A DNA stretch of 64,000 nt from Beijerinckiaceae bacterium (GCA_027531565.1 JAPZSB010000008.1:62001-126000); one strand, 5' to 3'; numbered from the stretch's first letter, positions 19,613 through 29,356 are shown. The notes: generated from the sequence alone by a model not told the origin. Numbers and translations: made by a program.

Positions 19613-19875
19613 ATCAGGTCGCCGTATTCTTGCGGCTAAAAGGGTTCTTTGACGAAGCTATTGAAGTACTGCATGCGCTGTCTTGGGGCGATGAAACCTA
19701 TGACGCGGGAAGCTATGCATTTGAGCTTGGTCTCTGCTACGAGGCCAAAGGAGACCTGCAGCAGGCACTTCACTATCTCAGGATTGCTTTCAAGGAAAAC
19801 CCGCATGTGCCGGGGCGTCTCGAGTCGGTAAGGCGACTTGAGAATGCCTTGGGTCAGCCGAGCATCTTCGGCTGA
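19609..19875 (+). CDS. Small TPR-like protein, candidate immunity/antitoxin partner
   Basis: ATG at 19609 overlaps the TGA of the upstream ORF as ATGA; KGFFDEAIEVLHALSWGDETYDAGSYAFELGLCYEAKGDLQQALHYLRIAF is TPR-like. Confidence 0.5.
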   Translation: MNQVAVFLRLKGFFDEAIEVLHALSWGDETYDAGSYAFELGLCYEAKGDLQQALHYLRIAFKENPHVPGRLESVRRLENALGQPSIFG

Positions 19876-19948
19876 ACGCAAACCGTCTGGGCTGAGCCAT
19901 GTCACTGCCGATGACGGGGACCTTTGAAACGTTTTCCTCCGGGCCCCC

Positions 19949-20470
19949 TCACGGGATCGGCGGCACCACCTTGTCATAGGACAGCGTGATCGAGGTTTCG
20001 TCGCTCACCTGCCGGTAGACGAGGCCATCCTCCACGCCGATCCAGACCGTGTTCTTCGACGGCGTTTGCGGCACGCCGGGCAGGCCGCGCGGCGGCGTCA
20101 TCATGAATTCATAGACCTTGGCGCGCATGCCGGAGGGGAGGGCCTCCGCGCGGACTTCGCGGCAATCGGTAATCGATGACATCGACAGGATCTGGCTGAG
20201 CATGCCCTTCCGGCCGCCGGGCTTGAGGCGCATCCGCATCCACTTGTCTTCCACGCGCATATAGACGGTCTCGCCGATGATCACGCCTTCCATCCGCTCG
20301 CCCTTCTGGCCCGTCTCGATCAGCTGCTTGTAGGCGGGAACGCTGGCCACGGCGTTGAAGCCGTTCTGGATGGCGTCGCAGGCCGCCGGGCTCGCCAGGG
20401 CAGGCATGGCCATCGCCATAAAGGCGGCAAGGGCGCAGCCGAGGGACGGGGCGGACGATCGCGCAGGCAT
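19949..20470 (-). CDS. Secreted protein of unknown function
   Basis: Signal peptide LGCALAAFMAMAMPALASPA; start at 20470. Confidence 0.6.
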   Translation of the reverse strand: MPARSSAPSLGCALAAFMAMAMPALASPAACDAIQNGFNAVASVPAYKQLIETGQKGERMEGVIIGETVYMRVEDKWMRMRLKPGGRKGMLSQILSMSSITDCREVRAEALPSGMRAKVYEFMMTPPRGLPGVPQTPSKNTVWIGVEDGLVYRQVSDETSITLSYDKVVPPIP

Positions 20471-20661
20471 GGGGGTTCCTCTCTGTTCGGTGACATCCCA
20501 TACCGAAACCGCCGGGCTGCCAATGTGCGATTGCGCACCTTTCCCGCGGCGCGCCTGCAACGAAATGTTGCACGGCCCCCTGACATCGGCGTGTCGCATC
20601 CTTACCTTACGCGCGACCTGCGGTGCCCGATGGCGCCGGCGGGCAGAAGAGGAAGCGATCC

Positions 20662-21741
20662 ATGTCCGATACCGACCAGCTCCGGGCCCAGGCCCATCTG
20701 CCCTCGATCCAGCTCGACAAGGCTGCGGTGGAAAGGGCCCGCAAGGAGCTCGATATCGAGGACCGCTCGCAGATCGTGACCTATGGCGACGCCGCGCAGC
20801 GGCAGGTCTCGGATTTCGCCGACCGGATCCTTGCGGAAACCCGCAACAAGGAGATGGGCAAGACCGGGGAGTTGCTCTCCGACATCCTCGCCAAGGCGCG
20901 CGGGCTCGATCCGGCGGCGATCGGCAAGCTCAACTGGTTCCAGCGGCTTTTCACCAGCATGGAAGCGCGCGTGCGCCGTTTCAAGGAGCGGTTCGAGGAT
21001 GTGGCCGGGCAGGTCGACCGCGTGACGATCGAGCTGGATCGCCACAAGGAAACGCTCCGCAGTGACATCGCCATGCTCGACGAACTGCACGAGCAGACCA
21101 AATCCGCCATTGCCGAACTCGACGTCTATATCGAGGCCGGCAAGGCCTATGGCGAGGAATTCCGCAAGGGCCGGCTGGCCGAACTCAAGGCCGAGGCTGA
21201 CGCCAAGGCCAACACCACCGAGGGGCTGATGGCCGCGCAGGCCTATCAGGATGCGCTCCAGGCGCTGGACCGGCTCGAGAAGCGCGTGATGTATCTCCAG
21301 CAGGCGCGCCAGATCGGCTTCCAGCAATTGCCGCAGATCCGGATCGTGCAGGCCGGTGACGAGACGCTGATCGAGAACCTCCAGGCCACGACGCAGCTGA
21401 CCATCCCGGTCTGGAAGCAGAAGATGATCCTCCTGCTGGGTCTTTCGCGCCAGAATTCGGCGCTGGAAATGCAGAAGACGGTCACCGATGCCACCAACGA
21501 GATGCTCAAACAGGCCTCGGAAATGATGAAGACGCAGGCGATCGAGATCGAGCGCCAGTCCCAGCGCGGCATCATCGATATCGAGACGCTGGAAAAGACC
21601 AACCGCGACCTGATCGACACGATCACCGGCGTCCTCAAGGTGCAGGATGAAGGGCGCCGCAAGCGCGTGGAGGTGGAACGCAAGCTCGGCGAGATGACGC
21701 AGGAGCTGAAGAAGCAGCTCAGCGCCCGGCCGAACCTCTGA
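20662..21741 (+). CDS. Toxic anion resistance protein, TelA family
   Basis: TIPVWKQKMILLLGLSRQNSALEMQKTVTDATNEMLKQASEMMKTQAIEIERQSQRGIIDIETLEKTN. Confidence 0.92.
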   Translation: MSDTDQLRAQAHLPSIQLDKAAVERARKELDIEDRSQIVTYGDAAQRQVSDFADRILAETRNKEMGKTGELLSDILAKARGLDPAAIGKLNWFQRLFTSMEARVRRFKERFEDVAGQVDRVTIELDRHKETLRSDIAMLDELHEQTKSAIAELDVYIEAGKAYGEEFRKGRLAELKAEADAKANTTEGLMAAQAYQDALQALDRLEKRVMYLQQARQIGFQQLPQIRIVQAGDETLIENLQATTQLTIPVWKQKMILLLGLSRQNSALEMQKTVTDATNEMLKQASEMMKTQAIEIERQSQRGIIDIETLEKTNRDLIDTITGVLKVQDEGRRKRVEVERKLGEMTQELKKQLSARPNL

Positions 21742-21748
21742 GCCGGGG

Positions 21749-22744
21749 ATGTCCGCTCAACCGATGATGCGCGCCGCCCTTTGCGAGCGCTTCGGCGATG
21801 CCTCGTCCGTTCGCGTGGCGGAAATCCCGCGTCCGGTTCCGGGGGCAGGCGAGGTGCTGGTCCGGATCCTGGCCAGCACGCTCGATTCCGGCGACAGGCG
21901 CATCCGCGCGCTCGACATGCCGCCCGGCTTCGGGCCGATGGCGCGGCTGGCCTTCGGGTTCCGCCGGCCCCGGCAGCCGATCCTCGGCACCGCGCTGGCG
22001 GGAATCGTCGAGGCGGTCGGGCCCGGTGTCAGCCGGTTCCGCCCCGGGGACGAGGTGGTTGCCAGCACCGGTGCCGCGCAGGGCTGCCATGCCGGCTACC
22101 GGGTGATCGGCGAGAGCAAGGCCCTCGTGGCCAAGCCGGCCGGCCTCGGCTTCGAGGAAGCAGCCGCCGTGATTTTCGGCGGCATGGCGGCGCGCTATTT
22201 CCTCGAGGCCAAGGCGCCGGTCTCGAAGGGCGAGCGGGTGCTGGTGATCGGAGCCGGCGGGTCGGTCGGCGTTGCCGCAATGCAGGTCGCCAGGGCGGCC
22301 GGCGCCACGGTGACCGCCTGCTGCAGCGCCGGCAAGGCGAACTGGGTCCTTTCACAGGGCGCGGAGGCCGTGATCGACTATCGCCGCGCCGATTGGCCTC
22401 ACGCCCATGAGGGGGCGTTCGATCTTGTTATCGATACCGCCGGCGCGATCCCGGCCTCGCAAAGCGTCCGGCTGGCCCGCCCCGGCGGCCGGCTCGTGGC
22501 CCTCGCAGCCTCGCTCTGGGACTTTCTGGCCATGCCCTGGCTGAATGCCCGGTCCGGCCGTTCGGTGATCGGTGGCATGGTGCCGGACAATGCGGAAGGG
22601 CTGGCCCGCGTGATGGCCCTGGCCGAATCCGGCGTGCTGCGTCCGGCCATCGGCGCCCGCTTTCCGCTGGAGCGGATCGGCGAGGCCCATGCCCTGATCG
22701 ATGCGGGGCACAAGACCGGCAGTATCCTCATCACGGTGGACTGA
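21749..22744 (+). CDS. Zinc-type alcohol dehydrogenase-like (MDR superfamily) oxidoreductase
   Basis: PGAGEVLVRILASTLDSGDRRIR, VLVIGAGGSVGVAAMQVARAAGATVTACCSAGK. Confidence 0.88.
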   Translation: MSAQPMMRAALCERFGDASSVRVAEIPRPVPGAGEVLVRILASTLDSGDRRIRALDMPPGFGPMARLAFGFRRPRQPILGTALAGIVEAVGPGVSRFRPGDEVVASTGAAQGCHAGYRVIGESKALVAKPAGLGFEEAAAVIFGGMAARYFLEAKAPVSKGERVLVIGAGGSVGVAAMQVARAAGATVTACCSAGKANWVLSQGAEAVIDYRRADWPHAHEGAFDLVIDTAGAIPASQSVRLARPGGRLVALAASLWDFLAMPWLNARSGRSVIGGMVPDNAEGLARVMALAESGVLRPAIGARFPLERIGEAHALIDAGHKTGSILITVD

Positions 22745-22823
22745 GCACAGCGACGTCTTGAGCTATCGCGAAACTCGAATTGGAAGTGGCATTGACCGGT
22801 TTCGATTCTTAAGTTTGAATACA

Positions 22824-22839
22824 CACCTCAGTCGAGGTG
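22824..22839 (+). promoter_or_regulatory. Hairpin overlapping the RBS of the DUF4261-like gene
   Basis: CACCTC-AGTC-GAGGTG perfect inverted repeat; GAGGTG lies 8 nt before the ATG at 22848. Confidence 0.5.
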
Positions 22840-22847
22840 AATTCGCA

Positions 22848-23684
22848 ATGAATGGATTTTCTATCACCCTGTTGATGAAGCAGGCTTTCAAAATAGATCA
22901 AGAACATCTTCATGCTGCCATCGCTCAATTTTCTGGTGGAAATTGCGAGCTTGAGCTTGAAGAGTCTGCAAGTAGCGAACCAACTGTCTTTCTTAAGGTC
23001 GATGGGCACACGATTTTCATTTTGAACATGGATACCCCTCACCCTGGTCTGTCGGAATACGTTCCGGACGGTCCAAATTTGTTTTGGTCGACAGTTTCTG
23101 AAGATTTGGCTGAACACAGTGCTCACATCATTCTGGCATGTGTGTCGAGAACGAGCGACTACAATTCAGCAATTTCGACGGCTCGAGCTGTTTCAATTCT
23201 AGCGGGCGCAATAGCCCGCATGCATGACTGTATCGGTATTTACGTCCCAAGCGCTGAAAATTTTATCAATTCAGAATTCTATTTAAAACAAATTGAGCAA
23301 TATATTAGAAAAGATGCTGTCCCTATCAACGCGTGGGTGCGCCATTACATATTTGAAGACCAAGATGGTCCGGTTGTTGTAACCAATGGACTGCGTCCTT
23401 TTCTTGGAACAGAATTCGAGATTTTTGGTTCCATTTCCTCTCAGGGTGGTTTTCTTGGAAATTTGTTTGGCAAGAAGAAATCACAGATAGTTGCGAACCT
23501 GTCCGAATTGCTGCCGACTGCGATGACAATTTCCAGTTATGCGCTTCAAGGCAACGTGGCCCTTCAACGTGGGGAAACGATCGGGGGCGAGGATGGCGGG
23601 ATCAAGTTCATGATCAGCTACGCAAATGAAGGCAAACTCGATACAGGCCCCGTCACACACTTCAGGCCCATGTCGGTCTCTTGA
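22848..23684 (+). CDS. DUF4261-like protein encoded in AT-rich DNA
   Basis: 278-aa ORF, visibly AT-rich against its surroundings; FSITLLMKQAFKIDQEHLHAAI..., HSAHIILACV, AVSILAGAIARMHDCIGIYVPSAE. Confidence 0.65.
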   Translation: MNGFSITLLMKQAFKIDQEHLHAAIAQFSGGNCELELEESASSEPTVFLKVDGHTIFILNMDTPHPGLSEYVPDGPNLFWSTVSEDLAEHSAHIILACVSRTSDYNSAISTARAVSILAGAIARMHDCIGIYVPSAENFINSEFYLKQIEQYIRKDAVPINAWVRHYIFEDQDGPVVVTNGLRPFLGTEFEIFGSISSQGGFLGNLFGKKKSQIVANLSELLPTAMTISSYALQGNVALQRGETIGGEDGGIKFMISYANEGKLDTGPVTHFRPMSVS

Positions 23685-23778
23685 AAGCAATTCTAGTTTT
23701 TACTGGCCCTTCCCCCACCAGCTATTCCCCGCTAAGAGCCTCGCTCGGATTGCGAGAGGCGACTCAGGGGGGGCAGAT

Positions 23779-25080
23779 ATGGCAGACGCACTCAGGATCG
23801 GCATTGCCGGGCTCGGGACGGTCGGTGCCGCCACGATCCGGATCCTCACTTCGGCCCATAACGAACTGTCGGTCCGTGCCGGCCGAGCGATCCGGATCGT
23901 CGCGGTTTCTGCCCGCACGAAGGGCCGTGATCGTGGCGTCGATCTCTCCGGCTATCGCTGGCATGATGATCCGGTTGCGCTGGCGCAGGACCCGGAGGTT
24001 GATCTCGTCGTCGAGCTGATGGGCGGTTCGGAAGGTCAGGCGAAGGCGCTGGTCGAGGCCGCGCTGGCGGCCGGGAAGCCGGTCGTGACGGCCAACAAGG
24101 CACTGCTCGCCTCGCATGGCCAGTCGCTCGCCCGGGCAGCGGAAACCAGCGGCACCACGATCGCCTTCGAGGCGGCGGCGGCCGGCGGCATTCCCGTGAT
24201 CAAGGCCCTGCGCGAGGCACTCGTCGGCAACACGATGCGCCGGGTTTCGGGCATCCTCAACGGCACCTGCAATTACATCCTCAGCCGGATGGAGGCCGAA
24301 GGGCTGGATTTCCAGCAATGCCTGAAGGCCGCGCAGGACCTGGGCTATGCCGAGGCGGATCCCACCTTCGACATCGAGGGCTATGACACGGCCCACAAGC
24401 TGGCCCTGCTGACGGCGCTCGCTTTCGGCACCGAGGTCGATGGCGATGCCGTCTATGTCGAGGGCATTTCCGGCGTCACCCCGCTCGATCTCGAAATGGC
24501 CGAGGAACTCGGCTTCCGCATCAAGCTGCTCGGCGTGGCCGAGCGGACGGCGGCGGGCATCGAGCAGCGCGTCCACCCCACCATGGTTTCCCGGTCGAGC
24601 CAGCTCGCCGGCGTCATGGGCGTGACCAATGCCGTCGCCATCGATGCCGATCCCGTCGGCACGATCACGCTGGTCGGCCCCGGCGCCGGCGGCGGCGCGA
24701 CCGCCTCGGCCGTGGTCGGGGACATTGTCGATCTTGCCCGCGGCAACCGCGTGGCCACGTTCGGCCGGCCCTCGCGCGAACTTGACAAGCCGATCCGCGC
24801 GCCGATGCAGCGCCACGAGGGCGGCTACTATATCCGCCTCCAGGTCATGGACCGGCCGGGCGCTGCCGCGATCATCGCCACCCGCATGGCCGAGCGCGGC
24901 ATCAGCCTCGAATCCATCCTCCAGAAGGGCCGCGACGCCCGCCGCAACGCCAATGGCTCGGTGCCGGTGATCCTGATCACCTATGCCACCACGGAACTGC
25001 TGATCCGCAACGCCGTCGCCGCGATCGCCGAGGATGGCGTGCTCGACGGTCCGCCGCAGGTGATCCGCATCGAGCGGTAG
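23779..25080 (+). CDS. hom: Homoserine dehydrogenase
   Basis: RIGIAGLGTVGAATIRIL, VSGILNGTCNYILSRME, YAEADPTFDIEGYDTAHKLALL. Confidence 0.97.
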   Translation: MADALRIGIAGLGTVGAATIRILTSAHNELSVRAGRAIRIVAVSARTKGRDRGVDLSGYRWHDDPVALAQDPEVDLVVELMGGSEGQAKALVEAALAAGKPVVTANKALLASHGQSLARAAETSGTTIAFEAAAAGGIPVIKALREALVGNTMRRVSGILNGTCNYILSRMEAEGLDFQQCLKAAQDLGYAEADPTFDIEGYDTAHKLALLTALAFGTEVDGDAVYVEGISGVTPLDLEMAEELGFRIKLLGVAERTAAGIEQRVHPTMVSRSSQLAGVMGVTNAVAIDADPVGTITLVGPGAGGGATASAVVGDIVDLARGNRVATFGRPSRELDKPIRAPMQRHEGGYYIRLQVMDRPGAAAIIATRMAERGISLESILQKGRDARRNANGSVPVILITYATTELLIRNAVAAIAEDGVLDGPPQVIRIER

Positions 25081-25167
25081 CAAGAGGGTGACGAAGCCGC
25101 GCGGCCCTGCTAGAAGCCGCGCGATCTGTCATCACCCAATCACAAACAAGAACCGCAGGGCTGCCCC

Positions 25168-26163
25168 ATGGTCGATCTCGTCGTCTCGGAAGACAAAATC
25201 ATCGAACGCATCCTCACGATGGAACTCGTCCGTGTGACGGAGCGGGCGGCGGTGGCCTCGGCCAAGCTGCGCGGCCGCGGCAACGAGAAGGCGGCAGACC
25301 AGGCGGCGGTCGATGCGATGCGGCGCGAGCTGAACCGCCTGCCGATCGACGGCACCATCGTGATCGGCGAGGGCGAGCGCGACGAGGCGCCGATGCTCTT
25401 CATCGGCGAGAAGGTCGGCACGACCAAGGGCCCGAAGGTGGATATCGCGGTCGATCCGCTGGAGGGCACGACGCTCTGCGCCAAGGACATGCCGGGCTCG
25501 ATCGCCGTGATGGCGATGGCCCAGGCCGGCACCCTGCTCTACGCGCCGGACGTGTACATGGACAAGATCGCCATCGGCCCCGGCTATCCCAAAGGCATCG
25601 TCGATCTCGACGCCTCGCCCGAGGACAACATCATGGCCCTCGCCAAGGCCAAGGGCGTCCCGGCCGGCGAGATCACGGCGCTGGTCATGGATCGTCCGCG
25701 CCATGCCGAGCTGATCGCCCGGCTGCGCGCCATCGGCTGCTCGATCCGCCTCATCACCGACGGCGACGTGGTCGGCGTGATCCAGTGCGCCGAAACCGCG
25801 AAAACCGGCATCGATATCTATCTCGGCATCGGCGGCGCCCCGGAAGGCGTGCTCGCGGCCGGCGCGCTGCGCTGCGTCGGCGGCCAGATGCAGGGCCGGC
25901 TGATCCTCGACACGCCGGAAAAGGTGGCCCGCGCCGCCACGATGGGCATCAAGGATCCGAAGAAGAAATACGAGCTGCACGAACTCGCTTCCGGCGATGT
26001 CGTGGTCGCCGCGACCGGCGTCACCGATGGCGCGCTGCTCAAGGGCGTCAAGTTCTCGGGCAATATCATCGAGACCGAAACCATCGTCTATCGCTCGCTC
26101 ACCGGCACCGTGCGCCGCATCGCCGGCGAGCATCGCCAGCTGGACAAGTTCCATCTGGACTGA
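25168..26163 (+). CDS. glpX: Class II fructose-1,6-bisphosphatase
   Basis: GTIVIGEGERDEAPMLFIGEKVG, IAVDPLEGTTLCAKDMPGSIAVMA. Confidence 0.96.
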   Translation: MVDLVVSEDKIIERILTMELVRVTERAAVASAKLRGRGNEKAADQAAVDAMRRELNRLPIDGTIVIGEGERDEAPMLFIGEKVGTTKGPKVDIAVDPLEGTTLCAKDMPGSIAVMAMAQAGTLLYAPDVYMDKIAIGPGYPKGIVDLDASPEDNIMALAKAKGVPAGEITALVMDRPRHAELIARLRAIGCSIRLITDGDVVGVIQCAETAKTGIDIYLGIGGAPEGVLAAGALRCVGGQMQGRLILDTPEKVARAATMGIKDPKKKYELHELASGDVVVAATGVTDGALLKGVKFSGNIIETETIVYRSLTGTVRRIAGEHRQLDKFHLD

Positions 26164-26241
26164 TCGGCTCCGGTTGCTGGACAGCGGATCGGGTTTCGCG
26201 CAAGGTCCGGACGGAGGGGAATTGCTAGAAGGATAGCGCCG

Positions 26242-26685
26242 ATGTCGCTCAACATCCGTTCCCTCCTGCCTGCCGACCGTGCCCGCTGGGAGCCGCTCTG
26301 GCAGGGCTATCTCACCTTCTACAAGGCCAGCCTGCCGGCGGAGGTGACCGACACCACCTGGCGCCGCCTGATGGATCCGGCCGAGCCGATGCATGTCTGG
26401 GGCGCCTTCGAGGGCGAGACCCTGCTCGGCATCGTGCAATGCGTCATCCACCGCACCACCTGGAGCGTGCAGTGGAACTGCTACCTGCAGGACCTGTTCA
26501 CGGTGGAAGCGGCGCGCGGCAAGGGCGTGGCGCGCGCATTGATCGAGCATGTCTACCGCGAGGCCAAGGCGATGGATTGCTACCGCGTCTACTGGCAGAC
26601 GCATGAATCCAACGCCGTGGCGCAGGTGCTCTACAACAAGGTGGCGGAGCGCTCGGGCTTCATCGTCTACCGCCACAATCTCTGA
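26242..26685 (+). CDS. GNAT-family N-acetyltransferase
   Basis: LQDLFTVEAARGKGVARALIEHVYREAKA. Confidence 0.9.
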   Translation: MSLNIRSLLPADRARWEPLWQGYLTFYKASLPAEVTDTTWRRLMDPAEPMHVWGAFEGETLLGIVQCVIHRTTWSVQWNCYLQDLFTVEAARGKGVARALIEHVYREAKAMDCYRVYWQTHESNAVAQVLYNKVAERSGFIVYRHNL

Positions 26686-26687
26686 GC

Positions 26688-28466
26688 ATGGACAAGGCCG
26701 CCTATCTCGGGGTGACGCGCTCGGTCCTCGGTCGCCGCTGGGCCGACCGGCTGGACGAGGGTGCCGCGCGCGAGGCGGAGGCGATCAGCCGGCTGCTCGA
26801 CGTGCCGGTCATCCTCGCCCGCCTGCTGGCCGGGCGGGGCGCCACGACGGAGGATGCCGCCCGGCGGCTCGAACCCCGCCTGCGGGACTGGCTGCCCGAC
26901 CCCTCCACCGTGCTCGATCTCGACAAGGCCGTGCTGCGGCTGGCCCGCGCCGTCGAGAAAGGCGAGCGCGTCGCGATCTTCGGCGATTACGATGTTGACG
27001 GCGCCTGTTCGGCGGCCCTGCTTGGCCATGCCCTTCGCCATGCCGGGCTGGATCCGCTCATCCATATCCCGGACCGGCTGACCGAGGGCTATGGCCCGAA
27101 TGCCGAGGCGATCCGCCAGTTGCGCGGGCGCGGCGCCACGCTGCTGGTCTGCGTCGATTGCGGCACCTCGGGCCATGCGCCTCTGGCCGAGGCGGCGGCG
27201 ATCGGCATGGATGTGCTGGTGCTCGACCATCACCAGGCGCCGGAAACCTTGCCGGAGGTCCATGCGCTCGTGAACCCGAACCGGTTGGATGATCTCTCGG
27301 GCCTCGGCCATCTCTGCGCGGCGGGCGTGGTCTTCCTCGTGCTGGTCGGCCTGAACCGGCAGTTGCGCGGCTCGCGCCACACCCTGCCCGAACTGATGAG
27401 CCAGCTCGATCTCGTTGCCCTCGCCACGGTTGCGGATGTCGTGCCGCTGACCGGCCTCAACCGCGCCTATGTTTCGCAGGGTCTGAAGATCATGCGCGCC
27501 CGCGAGCGGCCGGGCCTTGTCGCTCTGGCCGATGTCTCGCGGCTCGATGCCGAGCCCGAGGCCTGGCATCTCGGCTATCTGCTCGGCCCGCGCATCAATG
27601 CCGGCGGCCGGATCGGTGATGCCGCCCTCGGCGCGCGGCTGCTGATGAGCGAGGATCGCGACGAGGCGGGCCGGATCGCCACGCAGCTCGATCATCTCAA
27701 CCGCGAGCGGCAGGCGGTGGAGGAGGCCATGCTCGCCGAGGCCGAGGACGAGGCGATCCGCCTCGCCGGTCTGGAAGGCGAGGGCCGCACCGTTCTGGTC
27801 GTGGCCGGCGAACGCTGGCATCCCGGCATTGTCGGCATCGTCGCCGGCCGGCTGAAGGAGCGGTTCCAGCGCCCGGCTTTCGCGTTCGCGCCGGGCGATC
27901 CCGGCCTGCTCACCGGGTCGGGGCGGTCGATCGCCGGGGTCGATCTCGGCGCCGCCGTTCGCCACGCGGTGGAATCCGGGCTCGCCCGCAAGGGCGGCGG
28001 CCATGCCATGGCGGCCGGCATCACGCTGGAGGAAGCGGGGCTTGCCGCCTTTTCCGCCTTTCTCGAAGAGCGGCTCGCTGCGTCTGTCGCCACCTCGCGC
28101 GAGGCGGATTTCCTGCGCCTCGATGCGGCACTGACCGCCGAGAGCCTGACGCCGGATTTCGTCACCGAGATCCAGCGGGCCGGCCCGTTCGGGCAGGGCA
28201 ACCCCGAGCCGGTTTTCGCGCTGCCGGCCCATTCGGTGCTCGATCTGCGTGAATTGCGGAACGGCCATCTGCGCGTCACCCTCGCCAGCCAGGGCGGCGC
28301 GCGGCTCGAAGCCATGGCCTTCCGGGCCGGCGGCCGTCCGCTGGGCGAGGCGCTTCAGGCCCATCGGGGACGGAAGATCCATGCCGCTGTCTCGGTCTCG
28401 CGCGACATGTGGGGCGGCAAGCCCCGCGTCAGCGCGCGCCTCGTCGATTTCGCGCCGGCCGGCTAA
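26688..28466 (+). CDS. recJ: Single-stranded-DNA-specific exonuclease RecJ
   Basis: AIFGDYDVDGACSAALLG, VLDHHQAPETLPEVHALVNPN, HLCAAGVVFLV, RKGGGHAMAAG. Confidence 0.97.
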   Translation: MDKAAYLGVTRSVLGRRWADRLDEGAAREAEAISRLLDVPVILARLLAGRGATTEDAARRLEPRLRDWLPDPSTVLDLDKAVLRLARAVEKGERVAIFGDYDVDGACSAALLGHALRHAGLDPLIHIPDRLTEGYGPNAEAIRQLRGRGATLLVCVDCGTSGHAPLAEAAAIGMDVLVLDHHQAPETLPEVHALVNPNRLDDLSGLGHLCAAGVVFLVLVGLNRQLRGSRHTLPELMSQLDLVALATVADVVPLTGLNRAYVSQGLKIMRARERPGLVALADVSRLDAEPEAWHLGYLLGPRINAGGRIGDAALGARLLMSEDRDEAGRIATQLDHLNRERQAVEEAMLAEAEDEAIRLAGLEGEGRTVLVVAGERWHPGIVGIVAGRLKERFQRPAFAFAPGDPGLLTGSGRSIAGVDLGAAVRHAVESGLARKGGGHAMAAGITLEEAGLAAFSAFLEERLAASVATSREADFLRLDAALTAESLTPDFVTEIQRAGPFGQGNPEPVFALPAHSVLDLRELRNGHLRVTLASQGGARLEAMAFRAGGRPLGEALQAHRGRKIHAAVSVSRDMWGGKPRVSARLVDFAPAG

Positions 28467-29356
28467 CCCGGCCCGGCAGCCTTTTCCCGCGCCCGCACCT
28501 GCTCGCGCAGGAAGATGTAGAGGCCGGCGGCGACGATGATGGCCGAGCCGACAAAGACATGCAGCGCCGGCCAGTCCCCGAAGAACAGCCAGCCGAGCAG
28601 CACGGCCCAGACGATCAGCGTGTACTGGTAGGGCACCACCACGGCGGCGGGCGCGTAGCGCAGGGCGCGGTTCACGCCCATATGGGCAAGATTGGCCACG
28701 ATCCCGAGCAGCATCAGCGCCATGAAATCGAACAGCGACGGCGGCACCCAGCGGAACGGGGCGACCAGCAGCCCGAACAGCAGGGCGCTCGCCACCTGCC
28801 AGGAGACGAGCGTCACCTCGTTCGTGCCTGCCAGTTTCCGGGTGAGGATGTTCAGCGCCGCGAAGAGAATGGTTCCGGCCAGGGCGATCAGGGCCGGCCA
28901 GCCCATCCCGTCTCCGGTCGGGTTGACAGCGATCAGCACGCCGACAAAGCCGAGAGCGACGGCCGTCCAGCGGCGCCAGCCTACCTGCTCCTTCAGGAAC
29001 AGGACGGCCATCAGCGTCACGAAGATCGGCCCGGCGAGATAGAACGCCACGGCATTGGCCAGAGGCAGGTAGATCACGGCCCAGTAGAAGAAGGCGACCT
29101 CGGCCGTCGAGCAGAAGGCCCGGAGCACATGCAGCCAGGGCCGCTCCGGGAAGGCCACCGTGCGCCAGCCGGTGCGGTGGATGGCCGGCGCCAGCATCAA
29201 GGCGCCGGCGAAGGAGCGAATCAGCAGCAATTGCGCCACGCCATAGGTGGCGACCAGCCATTTGCCCATCACGTCGTTCAACGAGAAGGCGAACATGGCC
29301 GCGAGCATGAATCCGATTCCGGCAAGCGTCCGGTCGGGCGGGGAGGGAGGGGTCAC
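28463..29356 (-). CDS. DMT superfamily (EamA) transporter
   Basis: About 10 TM helices, two EamA-like halves; FMLAAMFAFSLNDVMGKWL. Confidence 0.9.
   Translation of the reverse strand: MTPPSPPDRTLAGIGFMLAAMFAFSLNDVMGKWLVATYGVAQLLLIRSFAGALMLAPAIHRTGWRTVAFPERPWLHVLRAFCSTAEVAFFYWAVIYLPLANAVAFYLAGPIFVTLMAVLFLKEQVGWRRWTAVALGFVGVLIAVNPTGDGMGWPALIALAGTILFAALNILTRKLAGTNEVTLVSWQVASALLFGLLVAPFRWVPPSLFDFMALMLLGIVANLAHMGVNRALRYAPAAVVVPYQYTLIVWAVLLGWLFFGDWPALHVFVGSAIIVAAGLYIFLREQVRAREKAAGPG

Noticed and set aside
19519-19875. 119-aa version of the TPR-like ORF starting at 19519
   Set aside because: Would overlap the upstream ORF by 94 nt; the ATG at 19609 with ATGA coupling is more economical
23685-23778. 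Riboswitch or attenuator leader before hom
   Set aside because: Only an imperfect GCCTCGC/GCGAGAGGC hairpin; no leader peptide with Thr/Met runs or riboswitch core recognised
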